Counted from the stretch's first letter, positions 6,290-14,452 are shown. The stretch: 22,420 nucleotides of DNA from JBJXGF01 sp046153015 (GCA_046153015.1 JBJXGF010000276.1:1-22420); one strand, 5' to 3'. Program-made: numbers and translations. The notes: generated by a model from the sequence alone, not told the origin.

Positions 6290-6799
6290 ATGAGCACACC
6301 CCCCATGCCCGCCCGCCCCGCCTTCGGGCTCAACCACGTGGAGATCCTCACCCCGGACCTCGACCGGATCACGCAGTTCTACGTCGAGGTGTTCGACGGC
6401 GTGCGCGTCGACATCCCTGCTCCGCCCGGAGGGCAGCGTGCGGCCGTCGTCCGCCTCGGCGCTGCGTCCGGTCTCGCCTTCGTCGAGATCCCCGCCGGCT
6501 CGTTCCAGGCCCACGGCGGCCGTGAGCATGCCCAGCGGGGCAACCTCGACCACCTCGCCGTCGACGCCGCCGACCGAGCAGCCCTCGTCCGGGCGCGTGA
6601 GCGGCTCGCCTGCAGGGGGGCGAGCGACGGCGCCGTGCGCGACTACGGCCCGATGCTCAGCGTGTCGTTCACCGACCCCGACGGCATGGCCAGCGAGGTG
6701 TGCTGGATCCGGGACCCGAACCTCGCCGGGTTCCACCCGCCAGTGCTGCTCGGCGAGGCCGCGCTGGCCGAGCTCGACGACGCGGCGAGCCGCCCGTAG
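6290..6799 (+). CDS. VOC-family (glyoxalase/bleomycin-resistance-like) protein
   Basis: A 169-residue protein with a single complete VOC unit of two paired modules. It has FGLNHVEILTPDLDRITQFY (12-31) with the first metal-ligand His16, NLDHLAVDA with the second His, and a late PDGMASEVCWIRD strand with the Glu ligand. This ligand set is typical of metal-dependent VOC enzymes (lyases, dioxygenases, glutathione or other thiol transferases). I chose the ATG at 6290 because the in-frame upstream extension only translates the 11-bp repeat. The gene is divergent from the SARP-like regulator and its promoter sits next to the repeat, so it is the likeliest regulatory target. Substrate unknown. It converges on the amidohydrolase with a gap of 20 bases. 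Confidence 0.78.
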   Translation: MSTPPMPARPAFGLNHVEILTPDLDRITQFYVEVFDGVRVDIPAPPGGQRAAVVRLGAASGLAFVEIPAGSFQAHGGREHAQRGNLDHLAVDAADRAALVRARERLACRGASDGAVRDYGPMLSVSFTDPDGMASEVCWIRDPNLAGFHPPVLLGEAALAELDDAASRP

Positions 6800-6819
6800 C
6801 GGCGGAGCGCCGGACGGCC

Positions 6820-8277
6820 CTAGCGGCCGGCGGCGGCGAGCTCTGCCGCCGCGGCCGCCTCGACCCGGGTGCCTTCGAAGAAGCGGGGGTTCGTGCCGCC
6901 GAAGAACTGCACCGGATGGGCGAACACGAAATCACGGAAATCGGCCGGGGTGATCAGCCCGTCGTCGACCAGCTCGTAGGCCTCGGGCACCACGTCGTTC
7001 ATGTCGATCACGTCGAAATGGCCGATATCGGAGCCGTACACGGCCTTGAGTCGGGCGCCGAAGGGGTTGGCCGTGGTGTTGAACGCCCAGCTGTTCATCT
7101 TGTCGTCGGCCTCGCAGCCGAAGAAGAACGAGCGGGTGAACAGCTCCACGAAATCCGCCCCGTCGGTGATCGCGCAGCGGGCGTAATCGTCGAGCTGGTC
7201 GAGCCCGCCCGTGGCCGGGGAGGCCTCGTAGTCGAAGAGGCCCTCGCCCCGCCGGAACCGTTCCGCCAGGCCGGCGTCAGCGTAGCGCTCGGCCAGCTCG
7301 GCCAGCGCGGCGAGGTCGAGGTTGGCCGGATTCGTGTGCTCCAGCGCGCCGAGGTTGCGCTTCTCCCAATGACCGATCAGGTCGGCGAACAGGTTGCATG
7401 CCCACGCGACGCCGCCCTCGAGGAAGCCGAAGTTCACCTCCGGGAAGCGGCGGGTCACGCCGTTCAGGAACAACGACTTGCACACGGCTTCGTTGGCGGC
7501 GGCGAAATGGCCGATGTGGTTGTACACGAAATTGGTGGGCGAGCTGCGCAGCGCGAACCCGCGGGTGCCCATGTGGAAGGTGGGCGACACGCCGAGGCTG
7601 GCGCACGCAGCCCACACCTCGTCGTAGTTGTGGGCGCTGTCGATGCCGAGCGTGTCGTGGGCCACCGCTCGGCGGGCCGCTTCGGGGGAACGGGCCACCA
7701 CGTCGGGGATCGGGCGTCGCATCAGGCTGCCGAGCACCACCGCCTTCAGCCCGAGGTCGTGGCGGATGTGCTCGAGCTCGGCGATGGCTTCGCCCGGCGT
7801 GAACATCGGCACCGCGCAGGCCGGGGTCATCCGGTCGGCGTAGTCGCCGAAGTGCTCGGCGAGGTAGGTGTTGAACGCCCGGCAGGTGGCCTGGCGCATG
7901 GCCGGGTCGGGGAGCTGCACCACCGCCAGCCCGTGGGTGGGGTAGAGCACGGAGAAGTCGATGCCCAGCTCGTCGAGGCGCTCGTAGAGCAGCCCGGGCA
8001 GGAGGGCAGTGGCGCGGTCACGCGCGTTGCGGGTGGCGTAGCCCCAGAAGATCTCCTGCGCCGCGCCGCGGTTGCGGCGCTCCTCAGGCGTCGAGGTCAG
8101 CGTGCGGCCCACCCGCTTGGGGAACATGGCGAACCCCTCGGCGGCGACGGGCCCGCCGATGCGCTCGAGGGCCTCCAGCACCTGCGGGTGGTATTCGAGC
8201 CAGTGGCCGTCGGCGTCGACCACCGGATGGTCGATCCGGCTCCTCACCTCGGCGGCGCTGCGGTGCTCGGTCGTCAT
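6820..8277 (-). CDS. Amidohydrolase-family metal-dependent hydrolase (Amidohydro_2)
   Basis: A 485-residue TIM-barrel hydrolase or decarboxylase. The N-terminal metal site reads VVDADGHWLEYHP (19-31). Later candidate metal ligands are His in SPTFHMGTRG, His in FVYNHIGHFAAANE, and the Asp in YGSDIGHFDVID near the C-terminus. FSVLYPTHGL and PEVNFGFLEGG are typical strands of this family, whose members include aminocarboxymuconate-semialdehyde decarboxylase-like enzymes. In actinobacteria many sit in steroid or aromatic degradation clusters, which agrees with the P450, crotonase and CaiB genes here. The ATG at 8277 is preceded by a strong GGGGGGAG Shine-Dalgarno. TAAGGT (8319-8314) about 36 bases upstream is a candidate -10. 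The much longer open frame upstream is antisense to the crotonase gene. Confidence 0.85.
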   Translation of the reverse strand: MTTEHRSAAEVRSRIDHPVVDADGHWLEYHPQVLEALERIGGPVAAEGFAMFPKRVGRTLTSTPEERRNRGAAQEIFWGYATRNARDRATALLPGLLYERLDELGIDFSVLYPTHGLAVVQLPDPAMRQATCRAFNTYLAEHFGDYADRMTPACAVPMFTPGEAIAELEHIRHDLGLKAVVLGSLMRRPIPDVVARSPEAARRAVAHDTLGIDSAHNYDEVWAACASLGVSPTFHMGTRGFALRSSPTNFVYNHIGHFAAANEAVCKSLFLNGVTRRFPEVNFGFLEGGVAWACNLFADLIGHWEKRNLGALEHTNPANLDLAALAELAERYADAGLAERFRRGEGLFDYEASPATGGLDQLDDYARCAITDGADFVELFTRSFFFGCEADDKMNSWAFNTTANPFGARLKAVYGSDIGHFDVIDMNDVVPEAYELVDDGLITPADFRDFVFAHPVQFFGGTNPRFFEGTRVEAAAAAELAAAGR

Positions 8278-8376
8278 CCCACTCCCCCCTCGGCGCGACG
8301 CTGGCGGCGCGCACCTTAGCGGCGGCCGGCGGCGCGGGGCCTGTGCCGTCGCGGCGATCGGCGCTAGAAACGGGCG
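8278..8376. promoter_or_regulatory. Divergent promoter region, amidohydrolase / crotonase
   Basis: A 99-bp gap. For the minus-strand amidohydrolase there is a GGGGGGAG ribosome-binding site just before the ATG and a TAAGGT box at 8319-8314. For the plus-strand crotonase, TAGAAA (8365-8370) lies six bases before the ATG at 8377, with no Shine-Dalgarno visible. The two genes of this pair therefore seem to start translation differently, one led and one leaderless. Confidence 0.4.
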
Positions 8377-9168
8377 ATGGACGAGCTCGTGCTGCGCCTC
8401 CGCCACGACGCCGGCGGGGCCACCATCGCCACCGTCGTGCTCAACCGGCCGGAGAAGCTCAACGCGCTCTCCGCCGCGCTCTGGCGCCGGGTCGGTGAGG
8501 TGATGCGCGAGGTCAGCGCCGAGGACGACGTGCGCTGCGTGGTGCTGCGCGGCGCCGGCGGCCGCGCCTTCTCGCCCGGCGCCGACATTGCCGAGTTCCA
8601 GGCCGAGCGCTCCACCCTCGACAAGGCTCGGGCCTACGGCGCGTTGATGCACGAGGCGATGCACGCCATCCGCGACTGCCGCCACCCGACCGTGGCGCTG
8701 ATCGAGGGCGTGTGCGTGGGCGGCGGCCTCGAGCTGGCCAGCATGTGCGACCTGCGCATCTGCGGCGAGTCGAGCCGGTTCGGCGTGCCGATCAACCGGA
8801 TCGGGGTGATCATGGCCTACCCCGAGATCGAGGCGCTGATCGACCTCGTGGGCCGGGCCGCCGCCCTCGAGATCCTGCTCGAGGGGCGGGTGTTCGACGC
8901 CGAGGAGGCCAGGGAGAAGGGCCTCGTCACCCGGGTCGTGCCCGACGCGGAGGTCGAGCGGGAGGCCTACGACACCGCCGCCCGCATCGCCGCCGGCGCG
9001 CCGCTCTCCAACCGCTGGCACAAGCGCTTCGCCGCCCGGCTGCGCGACCCGCGGCCGTTGTCGGCCGAGGAGCTCGACGAGGGCTTCGCCAACGCCGCCA
9101 CCCGCGACTACCAGGAGGGCTTCCGGGCCTTCGTCGAGAAGCGGACGCCCCGCTTCGAAGGCCGGTGA
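8377..9168 (+). CDS. Enoyl-CoA hydratase/isomerase (crotonase) family protein
   Basis: A 263-residue crotonase-fold protein. It has LNRPEKLNALS (22-32), the oxyanion-hole segment RAFSPGADIAEF (63-74) and IEGVCVGGGLELASMCDLRI (109-128), where Glu119 matches Glu144 of rat enoyl-CoA hydratase. The second hydratase glutamate (FGQPE in the rat enzyme) is absent, since the site reads FGVPIN (135-140) with Ile139. Acyl-CoA is still the expected ligand, but isomerase, hydrolase or lyase chemistry is as likely as hydration. The last codons overlap the GTG start of the next CoA-transferase (GTGA), so the two genes are coupled and probably act on the same acyl group. Confidence 0.87.
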   Translation: MDELVLRLRHDAGGATIATVVLNRPEKLNALSAALWRRVGEVMREVSAEDDVRCVVLRGAGGRAFSPGADIAEFQAERSTLDKARAYGALMHEAMHAIRDCRHPTVALIEGVCVGGGLELASMCDLRICGESSRFGVPINRIGVIMAYPEIEALIDLVGRAAALEILLEGRVFDAEEAREKGLVTRVVPDAEVEREAYDTAARIAAGAPLSNRWHKRFAARLRDPRPLSAEELDEGFANAATRDYQEGFRAFVEKRTPRFEGR

Positions 9169-10412
9169 CCCGGGCGATGGGCGCCGGCGCCGGCCCGCTC
9201 GCCGGGCTCAAGGTGGTGGAGCTGACCCACATCATGGCCGGCCCGACCTGCGGGCTGATGCTGGCCGACCTGGGCGCCGACGTGGTGAAGGTGGAGCGGC
9301 TCCCCGGCGGCGACGACACGCGCCGGACGGTCCCGCCGACAGTGGGCGACGAGTCGGCCGCCTTCCTCATGATGAACCGCAACAAGCGGGGCATCGCCCT
9401 CGACCTGCGCAGCGAGGCCGGTCGGGGCGTGCTGCGCCGGCTGATGACGCGGGCCGACGTGTTCGTCGAGAACCTGCGGGCCGGCGCGCTCGACGAGCTG
9501 GGCCTCGGCTACGACGCGGTGCGGGCCGAGAACCCGGGCCTCGTGTACTGCTCGGTCACCGGCTACGGGCGCACCGGGCCCTACGCGGCGCGCGGCGGCT
9601 TCGACCTCGTGGCGCAGGGGATGAGCGGGCTGATGAGCATCACCGGGCCGCGGCCCGAGCCCGGCGCGCCGGCCGAGCCGACGAAGGTCGGTTCGCCGGT
9701 GACCGACATCACCGCCGGCATTCTCGCCGCGATGGGCGTGCTCGCCGCCGTCGTGCACCGCCAGCAGACCGGACGCGGCCAGCACGTCGACACGTCGCTC
9801 TTCGAGGCGGGGATCGTGCTCACCTACTGGCAATCGGCGATCTGCCTCGCCACCGGCGTGTCGCCCGGCCCGCTCGGCTCCGCCCATCCGCTGATGGCCC
9901 CCTACCAGGCGTTCCGCACCGCCGACGGCTGGGTCAACGTGGGCGCCGCGAACCAGGCCAGCTGGCGCAAGCTGGTCGACGCGCTCGGCGCGCCGGAGCT
10001 GGCCGCCGACCCCCGCTTCGCCGACAACGCCGCCCGCATGGCCCACCTGGAGGAGCTCGACGCCGCGCTGGCCCCCCACCTCGCCCAGCGCAGCACCGCC
10101 GAGTGGCTGGCCCGCTTCGACGCCATCGGGCTGCCCGCCGGGCCGGTGCTGTCGGTCGCGGAGATGCACGCCGACCCGCAGACGATCGCCCGGGACATGG
10201 TGGTGAGCGTGCCCCACGCCACGCTCGGGGAGACGACCGCGCTCGGCCTGCCGGTCAAGCTCTCCGAGACGCCGGGCGCGGTGCGTACCGGCGCTCCGCT
10301 CCTCGGCCAGCACAGCCGAGAGATCCTGGCCGAGGCCGGCTTCTCCGACGCCGAGATCGCCGCCCTCGGCGAGGCGGGCGTGGTGCTGCTCGACCCCGCT
10401 ACACCCAGCTGA
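9165..10412 (+). CDS. CaiB/BaiF (family III) CoA-transferase
   Basis: About 415 residues. It has the family III hallmarks: PLAGLKVVELTHIMAGPTCG at the N-terminus, DLGADVVKVE, NRNKRGIALDL, FVENLRAGALDELGLGYD, and the catalytic-Asp segment SPVTDITAGILAAMG (Asp about 181, counted from the GTG). Family III enzymes move CoA between carboxylic acids through an aspartyl-CoA anhydride. The GTG at 9165 overlaps the crotonase stop codon (GTGA), which favours translational coupling. The ATG at 9177 is an alternative start that would shorten the protein by four residues. The 3' end overlaps the convergent HAD gene by 14 bases. Confidence 0.88.
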   Translation: MTRAMGAGAGPLAGLKVVELTHIMAGPTCGLMLADLGADVVKVERLPGGDDTRRTVPPTVGDESAAFLMMNRNKRGIALDLRSEAGRGVLRRLMTRADVFVENLRAGALDELGLGYDAVRAENPGLVYCSVTGYGRTGPYAARGGFDLVAQGMSGLMSITGPRPEPGAPAEPTKVGSPVTDITAGILAAMGVLAAVVHRQQTGRGQHVDTSLFEAGIVLTYWQSAICLATGVSPGPLGSAHPLMAPYQAFRTADGWVNVGAANQASWRKLVDALGAPELAADPRFADNAARMAHLEELDAALAPHLAQRSTAEWLARFDAIGLPAGPVLSVAEMHADPQTIARDMVVSVPHATLGETTALGLPVKLSETPGAVRTGAPLLGQHSREILAEAGFSDAEIAALGEAGVVLLDPATPS

Positions 10413-11085
10413 GCAGGACTCCGAGGCTCGGGATGCGCTCGTAGGGGCTGCCCGCCCAGTCGTCGAAGGGGTCGAGCAGGAGCGGCGCGAGGCCGCCGGC
10501 CCGGGCGGCGGCCACGTCGGTGGCCACCGAGTCGCCCACGTAGGCGGTGCGCGCCGCGGTGACGCCCAGCGCGTCCAAGGCGAAGCCGAAGATCGCCGGG
10601 TCGGGCTTGGCCACCCCCACCAGCCCCGAGTCGACCACGCAGCGAACCGGCGCGCCGTGCCCGCCGCCCACCTGGCACACGGCGAAGCGGCGCAACGTCG
10701 CCTCGATCTGGCCGCTGGCGTTGGACACCACCCCGATGCAGGCGTCGCGCGCCGCCAGCTCGTGCAGCGCGGCGACGGACTCGGGGATCGGCGCCCGCCA
10801 CAGGTGGGACGAGCGGGTCCGCCCCAGCAGGAACGCGGCCTCGGCCTCCTCGTGGCCGGGCACGCCCAGGGCGCGCACGTAGGCGAGGTTGTAGCCCGAC
10901 CAGTCGTCCTCCCCCTGCTCGGAGCGGGACTTGGCGGCCATGCCCGCGTAGTGGGCCCGGGTGTGGGCGGCGACCGAGGGGTCGGCGCCGTAGGGCGCCA
11001 GGAGCGGCGCCAGCACCGCCGGGTCGGGCAGCACCAGCACCCCGCCGGCGTCGAAGAGGATCGCGTCGAAGCGGGCGCGGCTCAT
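10399..11085 (-). CDS. HAD-superfamily hydrolase
   Basis: A 228-residue haloacid dehalogenase-like phosphatase or dehalogenase. Motif I is ILFDAGGVLVLPD (9-21) with nucleophile Asp12. The usual second Asp of DxD is Gly in this DAGG form, which is seen in some family members. Motif II is GVVSNASG, motif III is GVAKPDP with the conserved Lys, and motif IV is AYVGDSVATDVAAARAGG. A helical cap lies between motifs I and II. Substrate not predictable; small phosphate esters are usual. A TAGAGT box (11100-11095) lies nine bases before the ATG. The gene is divergent from kup. Confidence 0.85.
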   Translation of the reverse strand: MSRARFDAILFDAGGVLVLPDPAVLAPLLAPYGADPSVAAHTRAHYAGMAAKSRSEQGEDDWSGYNLAYVRALGVPGHEEAEAAFLLGRTRSSHLWRAPIPESVAALHELAARDACIGVVSNASGQIEATLRRFAVCQVGGGHGAPVRCVVDSGLVGVAKPDPAIFGFALDALGVTAARTAYVGDSVATDVAAARAGGLAPLLLDPFDDWAGSPYERIPSLGVLLSWV

Positions 11086-11143
11086 GGGCGGGCCACTCTA
11101 CCGATCCGCCCAGTGGGACCGGTCCGCCTCTAGCGTGACCGCA
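11086..11143. promoter_or_regulatory. Divergent promoter region, HAD hydrolase / kup
   Basis: A 58-bp gap holding two facing -10 boxes: TAGAGT (11100-11095, minus strand, nine bases from the HAD start) and TAGCGT (11131-11136, plus strand, seven bases from the kup start). Between them an 11-mer, ACCGATCCGCC (11100-11110), recurs with one mismatch at 11118-11128. No Shine-Dalgarno is visible before either gene. Confidence 0.5.
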
Positions 11144-13045
11144 ATGTCCACTGGGGAGAGCACCGCGGCGGCCTCGCACGCCGGCCACGCAGCAGGCGGC
11201 CTGGCCGGGCTGTCGCTCGGCGCGCTCGGCGTCGTCTACGGCGACATCGGCACGTCGCCGCTGTACGCCATCCGCGAGACCTTCGACCATCACCCCGCGC
11301 TCGTGCTCGACGAGGCCAACGTGCTCGGCGTCCTGTCGATCATCTTCTGGTCGCTCGTGGTGGTGGTGTCGGTGAAGTACCTCGCGTTCGTGATGCGGGC
11401 CGACAACGGCGGCGAGGGCGGCATCCTCGCCCTCACCGCGCTGCTGCCCCGGGCGAAGCGGGTCGGACCGGCCGGCGGGGCGGCGGGCACCCTGCTGCTG
11501 TTCGGGCTCTTCGGCACCGCCCTGCTCTACGGCGACGGGATGATCACGCCGGCCATCTCCGTGCTCTCCGCGGTCGAGGGCCTGAAGGTCGCCACCGACG
11601 CGTTCGACCCGTACATCATCCCGCTCGCCGTCGGCATCCTCGTGGGGGTCTTCGCCGTGCAGCGGCTCGGCACCGGCAAGGTCGGCAACGTGTTCGGCCC
11701 GGTCATGGTGGTGTGGTTCAGCGTGCTGGCGGTGCTCGGCATCGGCGAGATCGTGCAGGAGCCCGGCGTGCTGGCGGCGGTGAACCCGCTCCACGGCGTG
11801 CGCTTCTTCAGCCGCAACCCCTGGGAGGGCTTCCTGGCCCTCGGTTCGATGTTCCTGTGCGTGACCGGCGGCGAGGCCCTCTACGCCGACATGGGCCACT
11901 TCGGGCGCAAGCCGATCCAGGCGAGCTGGTTCGCGTTCGTCTTCCCGGCGCTGACGCTCACCTACTTCGGGCAGGGCGCCCTGCTCATCGGCGATCCGGC
12001 GGCGATCGAGAGCCCCTTGTACCTGATGGCCCCGGAATGGGCCGTGGTGCCGCTCGTGGTGCTGGCCACCGCGGCGACCGTGATCGCCTCGCAGGCGCTG
12101 ATCTCGGGCGCGTTCTCGCTGACCGTGCAGGCGATCCAGCTCGGCTACGCGCCCCGCCTCCGCGTCGATCACACCTCGCACACGCAGCGGGGCCAGATCT
12201 ATGTGCCCTCGGTGAACTGGGTGCTGATGCTGGCGTGTGTGGCGCTGGTGCTGGGGTTCCGCAGCTCGACGAACCTGGCCGCCGCCTACGGCCTCGCCGT
12301 GACCGCCACGATGGTGGTGACGGCGCTGATCTTCGCCTACGTCGCCCGTCACCATTGGGGCTGGGGCTGGCCCGTGGTGGGCGCCTTGTCGGCGGTGTTC
12401 CTCACCGTCGACGGCGCGTTCTTCGCCGCCAACCTGTTCAAGATCCCCGACGGAGGCTGGTTTCCGCTGGTGGTCGGCCTGATCCTCCTCGTGCTGCTCA
12501 CCACCTGGAAGCGGGGCCGTGAGCTGGTCGGCGAGCGCCTGCAGCGGGGCCGCATGCCGCTCGGCGAGTTCGTGGCCGGCTTGGCCGCCGAGCCGCTCGC
12601 CCGGGCGCCGGGCGTGGCGGTGTTCATGTTCAGCGAGCCGGGGGCCACGCCGCCCGCCCTCGCCACCAACGTGCGGCTCAACCGGGTGCTCCACGAGCGG
12701 GTGTTGGTGGCCTCGGTGGTCACCTCCGACCGGCCTCGGGTGCCGCCCGCCGAGCGGGTCGAGGTGAACGAGCTGGGCGAGGGGTTCGCCCAGGTCTCGC
12801 TGCACTACGGGTTCATGGAGGAGCCCACCGTGGGCCTCGACCTGCCCCCTGCCCTCGGGCTCGACCCGGCGCGCACCGTGTACTTCCTCGGCCGGGAAAC
12901 CGTGCTCTCCACCAGCCGGGTGGGCATGGCCCCGTGGCGGGAGCGGCTTTTCGCCCTGCTCACCCGCAACGCGGCCAACGCGGCCCGGTTCTTCGACCTG
13001 CCGCCCGACCGGGTCTTCGAGGTCGGCATGCACGTCGACATCTAG
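11144..13045 (+). CDS. kup: Kup/HAK-type potassium uptake transporter
   Basis: A 633-residue membrane protein of normal Kup length. The N-terminal signature GVVYGDIGTSPLYAIRETF (29-47) is diagnostic of the family. GILALTALLPRAKR, LLYGDGMITPAISVLSAVEG, then EALYADMGHFGRKPIQASW and SQALISGAFSLTVQAIQLGY are conserved Kup blocks. About twelve hydrophobic segments fill the first 450 residues, followed by a soluble cytosolic C-terminal domain ending HVDI. Kup proteins take up K+ with H+ symport. I chose the ATG at 11144 because the in-frame ATG at 11084 lies inside the divergent HAD gene and because TAGCGT sits seven bases before 11144. Confidence 0.95.
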   Translation: MSTGESTAAASHAGHAAGGLAGLSLGALGVVYGDIGTSPLYAIRETFDHHPALVLDEANVLGVLSIIFWSLVVVVSVKYLAFVMRADNGGEGGILALTALLPRAKRVGPAGGAAGTLLLFGLFGTALLYGDGMITPAISVLSAVEGLKVATDAFDPYIIPLAVGILVGVFAVQRLGTGKVGNVFGPVMVVWFSVLAVLGIGEIVQEPGVLAAVNPLHGVRFFSRNPWEGFLALGSMFLCVTGGEALYADMGHFGRKPIQASWFAFVFPALTLTYFGQGALLIGDPAAIESPLYLMAPEWAVVPLVVLATAATVIASQALISGAFSLTVQAIQLGYAPRLRVDHTSHTQRGQIYVPSVNWVLMLACVALVLGFRSSTNLAAAYGLAVTATMVVTALIFAYVARHHWGWGWPVVGALSAVFLTVDGAFFAANLFKIPDGGWFPLVVGLILLVLLTTWKRGRELVGERLQRGRMPLGEFVAGLAAEPLARAPGVAVFMFSEPGATPPALATNVRLNRVLHERVLVASVVTSDRPRVPPAERVEVNELGEGFAQVSLHYGFMEEPTVGLDLPPALGLDPARTVYFLGRETVLSTSRVGMAPWRERLFALLTRNAANAARFFDLPPDRVFEVGMHVDI

Positions 13046-13058
13046 CCCGGTCCCGCGA

Positions 13059-13088
13059 TTGACTAGCGAACTATGCTTCGCCTATCAT
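13059..13088 (+). promoter_or_regulatory. Sigma70-type promoter of the riboswitch/site-2 protease transcript
   Basis: TTGACT (13059-13064) and TATCAT (13083-13088) are separated by 18 bases, close to the housekeeping -35/-10 consensus and the clearest promoter in the window. Transcription from about 13095 would give a leader of about 145 bases that contains the whole riboswitch-like element. Most other starts in this window look leaderless, so a long leader here is unusual in itself. Confidence 0.65.
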
Positions 13089-13107
13089 GGCGCCGCCTGC
13101 CGTCCGC

Positions 13108-13206
13108 GGCCGGTGAAGGGGAGTACCCCGCAAGCGTCCACGCCGTCAGGACGGCCTCGAGCCCGGTGTGGACCGCCGCCATCGTCGGCGGGAGAGACCT
13201 TCGGCA
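13108..13206 (+). promoter_or_regulatory. yybP-ykoY-like (manganese) riboswitch
   Basis: Conserved features recognised from memory of the yybP-ykoY family are GAAGG followed by GGAGTA (GGGGAGTA at 13118-13125), CGTCAGGAC (13144-13152), and GAGACCTTC (13194-13202). GAAGG (13115-13119) pairs with CCTTC (13198-13202) to close the element as the P1 stem. GTCCAC (13136-13141) pairs with GTGGAC (13168-13173), enclosing a GCCGT-CAGG-ACGGC hairpin (13142-13155). CGCC and GGCG arms around 13175-13190 form a further stem before GAGA. The family senses Mn2+ and usually switches on metal-export genes. No obvious intrinsic terminator follows; a ribosome-binding site GGAGG (13226-13230) lies 20 bases after P1, so translational control is likely. 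Confidence 0.72.
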
Positions 13207-13240
13207 TCGCTCCATCGCGCCGCCCGGAGGTCGTATCCAC

Positions 13241-14386
13241 GTGTTCTCCCCCACCCCCCTACAGCTCGGCCGCATCGCCGGAGCGCCCGTGCGCGTCAGC
13301 TGGTCCGCGCTGCTCATCGCGGCGCTGATCGCCTACACCGTCGCCGAGGGCCTCCTGCCCGCCGCCGCGCCGGCGCTCCACCCCCTCGCCCGCTATGGGC
13401 TCGCCGCCGTCGGGGGCGTGGCCGTGCTGGCCTCGATCCTCGCCCACGAGCTGGGCCACGCGTTCACCGCTCGCCGGGTGGGCGTGCCGGTCGACGCCGT
13501 CGAGCTCTGGCTCTTCGGCGGCGCCGCCAAGCTCTCCTCCGAGCCGGACCGGCCTGGGCCCGCCCTGGCGATCGCCGCCGCCGGGCCGGGGGTGAGCCTG
13601 GCGCTGGGCGCCGGCCTGCTCGGCGCGTCCTCCACGCTGGGCGCGCTCGACGTTGCGCCGGCGACCGCCGCGCTGGCCGGCTGGCTCGGCTGGCTCAACC
13701 TCCTGCTCGGCGCCTTCAACCTGCTCCCCGGCCTGCCCCTCGACGGGGGGCGGATCGTGCAGGCGGTGCTCTGGCGTCGCCACGGGGACCGCGCCCGGGC
13801 CTCGCTCACCGCCGCGGCCGCCGGGCGGGTGGTCGGCCTCGTGGTCGTGGCCTACGGCCTGTACGCCGTGTTCGGCGGCCGGGCCGGCGGGCTGTGGACC
13901 GCCCTCGTGGGCCTGTTCGTGCTGAGCGCGGCGAAGGCCGAGCAGGCGTCGGTGCGGGCCGAGGCCGCGTTCGCCGGCTTGACCGTGGGCGAGGTGATGA
14001 CACCCTCGCCGGTGCTGGCGCCCGACTACCTCAGCATCGACGACTTCGCGCAGCAGTACGCCGCCGTGCACCGCCGCTCCACCTTCCCCGTGCAGGAGTT
14101 CTCGGGGCGGGTGGCCGGCGTGGTCAGCCTCGCCGAGCTGCGCCGCCGCGGCGCCCACGCCGGCGACGAACGGCGCCTGCACGAGCTGATGACCCCCGCC
14201 GAGCAGCTCACGTGGGCCAGCGCCGAGGAGCCCCTCCTGGCCGTGCTGCGCCGCGCCCGACCGGGCGGCGACGGGACGATCCTCGTCGGCGAGCCCGATC
14301 GGCTGGTGGGCATGGTGACCAAGGGCGACTTGGCCCGCGCCGCGCAGCGTCGCCCCTTGACCGCCCCGGCCGTCGCCGGGCCTTGA
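13241..14386 (+). CDS. Site-2 protease-family (M50) intramembrane metalloprotease with two CBS domains
   Basis: A 381-residue membrane protease. Its zinc motif HELGH is at 69-73 inside a hydrophobic helix, and the second metal-ligand motif NLLPGLPLDGGR is at 160-171 (Asp168). About six membrane segments span residues 20-230. A CBS pair follows (about 247-370: LTVGEVMTPSPVLAP, then VAGVVSLAELRRRG, LHELMTP and LVGMVTKGDLAR). CBS pairs bind adenine nucleotides and often regulate such proteases. I chose the GTG at 13241 because GGAGG (13226-13230) precedes it, and because the in-frame ATG at 13073 overlaps the promoter and would translate the riboswitch. The leader element makes manganese or a related ion a likely signal, which is inference. 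Confidence 0.88.
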   Translation: MFSPTPLQLGRIAGAPVRVSWSALLIAALIAYTVAEGLLPAAAPALHPLARYGLAAVGGVAVLASILAHELGHAFTARRVGVPVDAVELWLFGGAAKLSSEPDRPGPALAIAAAGPGVSLALGAGLLGASSTLGALDVAPATAALAGWLGWLNLLLGAFNLLPGLPLDGGRIVQAVLWRRHGDRARASLTAAAAGRVVGLVVVAYGLYAVFGGRAGGLWTALVGLFVLSAAKAEQASVRAEAAFAGLTVGEVMTPSPVLAPDYLSIDDFAQQYAAVHRRSTFPVQEFSGRVAGVVSLAELRRRGAHAGDERRLHELMTPAEQLTWASAEEPLLAVLRRARPGGDGTILVGEPDRLVGMVTKGDLARAAQRRPLTAPAVAGP

Positions 14387-14452
14387 CCCCCGGCCGCGGC
14401 CGGTCCGCGCCCTACCCGATCGGGGGGCGGGCCGCCGCGAGCCGGGCCCCGG

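Noticed and set aside
9902..13033. A 1043-codon open frame on the minus strand opposite the second CaiB-type region, the HAD gene and kup
   Set aside because: It is antisense to strongly recognised genes (CaiB/BaiF, Kup) and overlaps the HAD gene in another frame. Its composition (His, Arg, Gly, Glu rich) is typical of mirror frames in GC-rich DNA.
13073..13240. Upstream ATG at 13073 as the start of the site-2 protease
   Set aside because: It lies within the -35/-10 promoter and would translate the structured leader; the GTG at 13241 has a ribosome-binding site and begins just before the conserved N-terminus.
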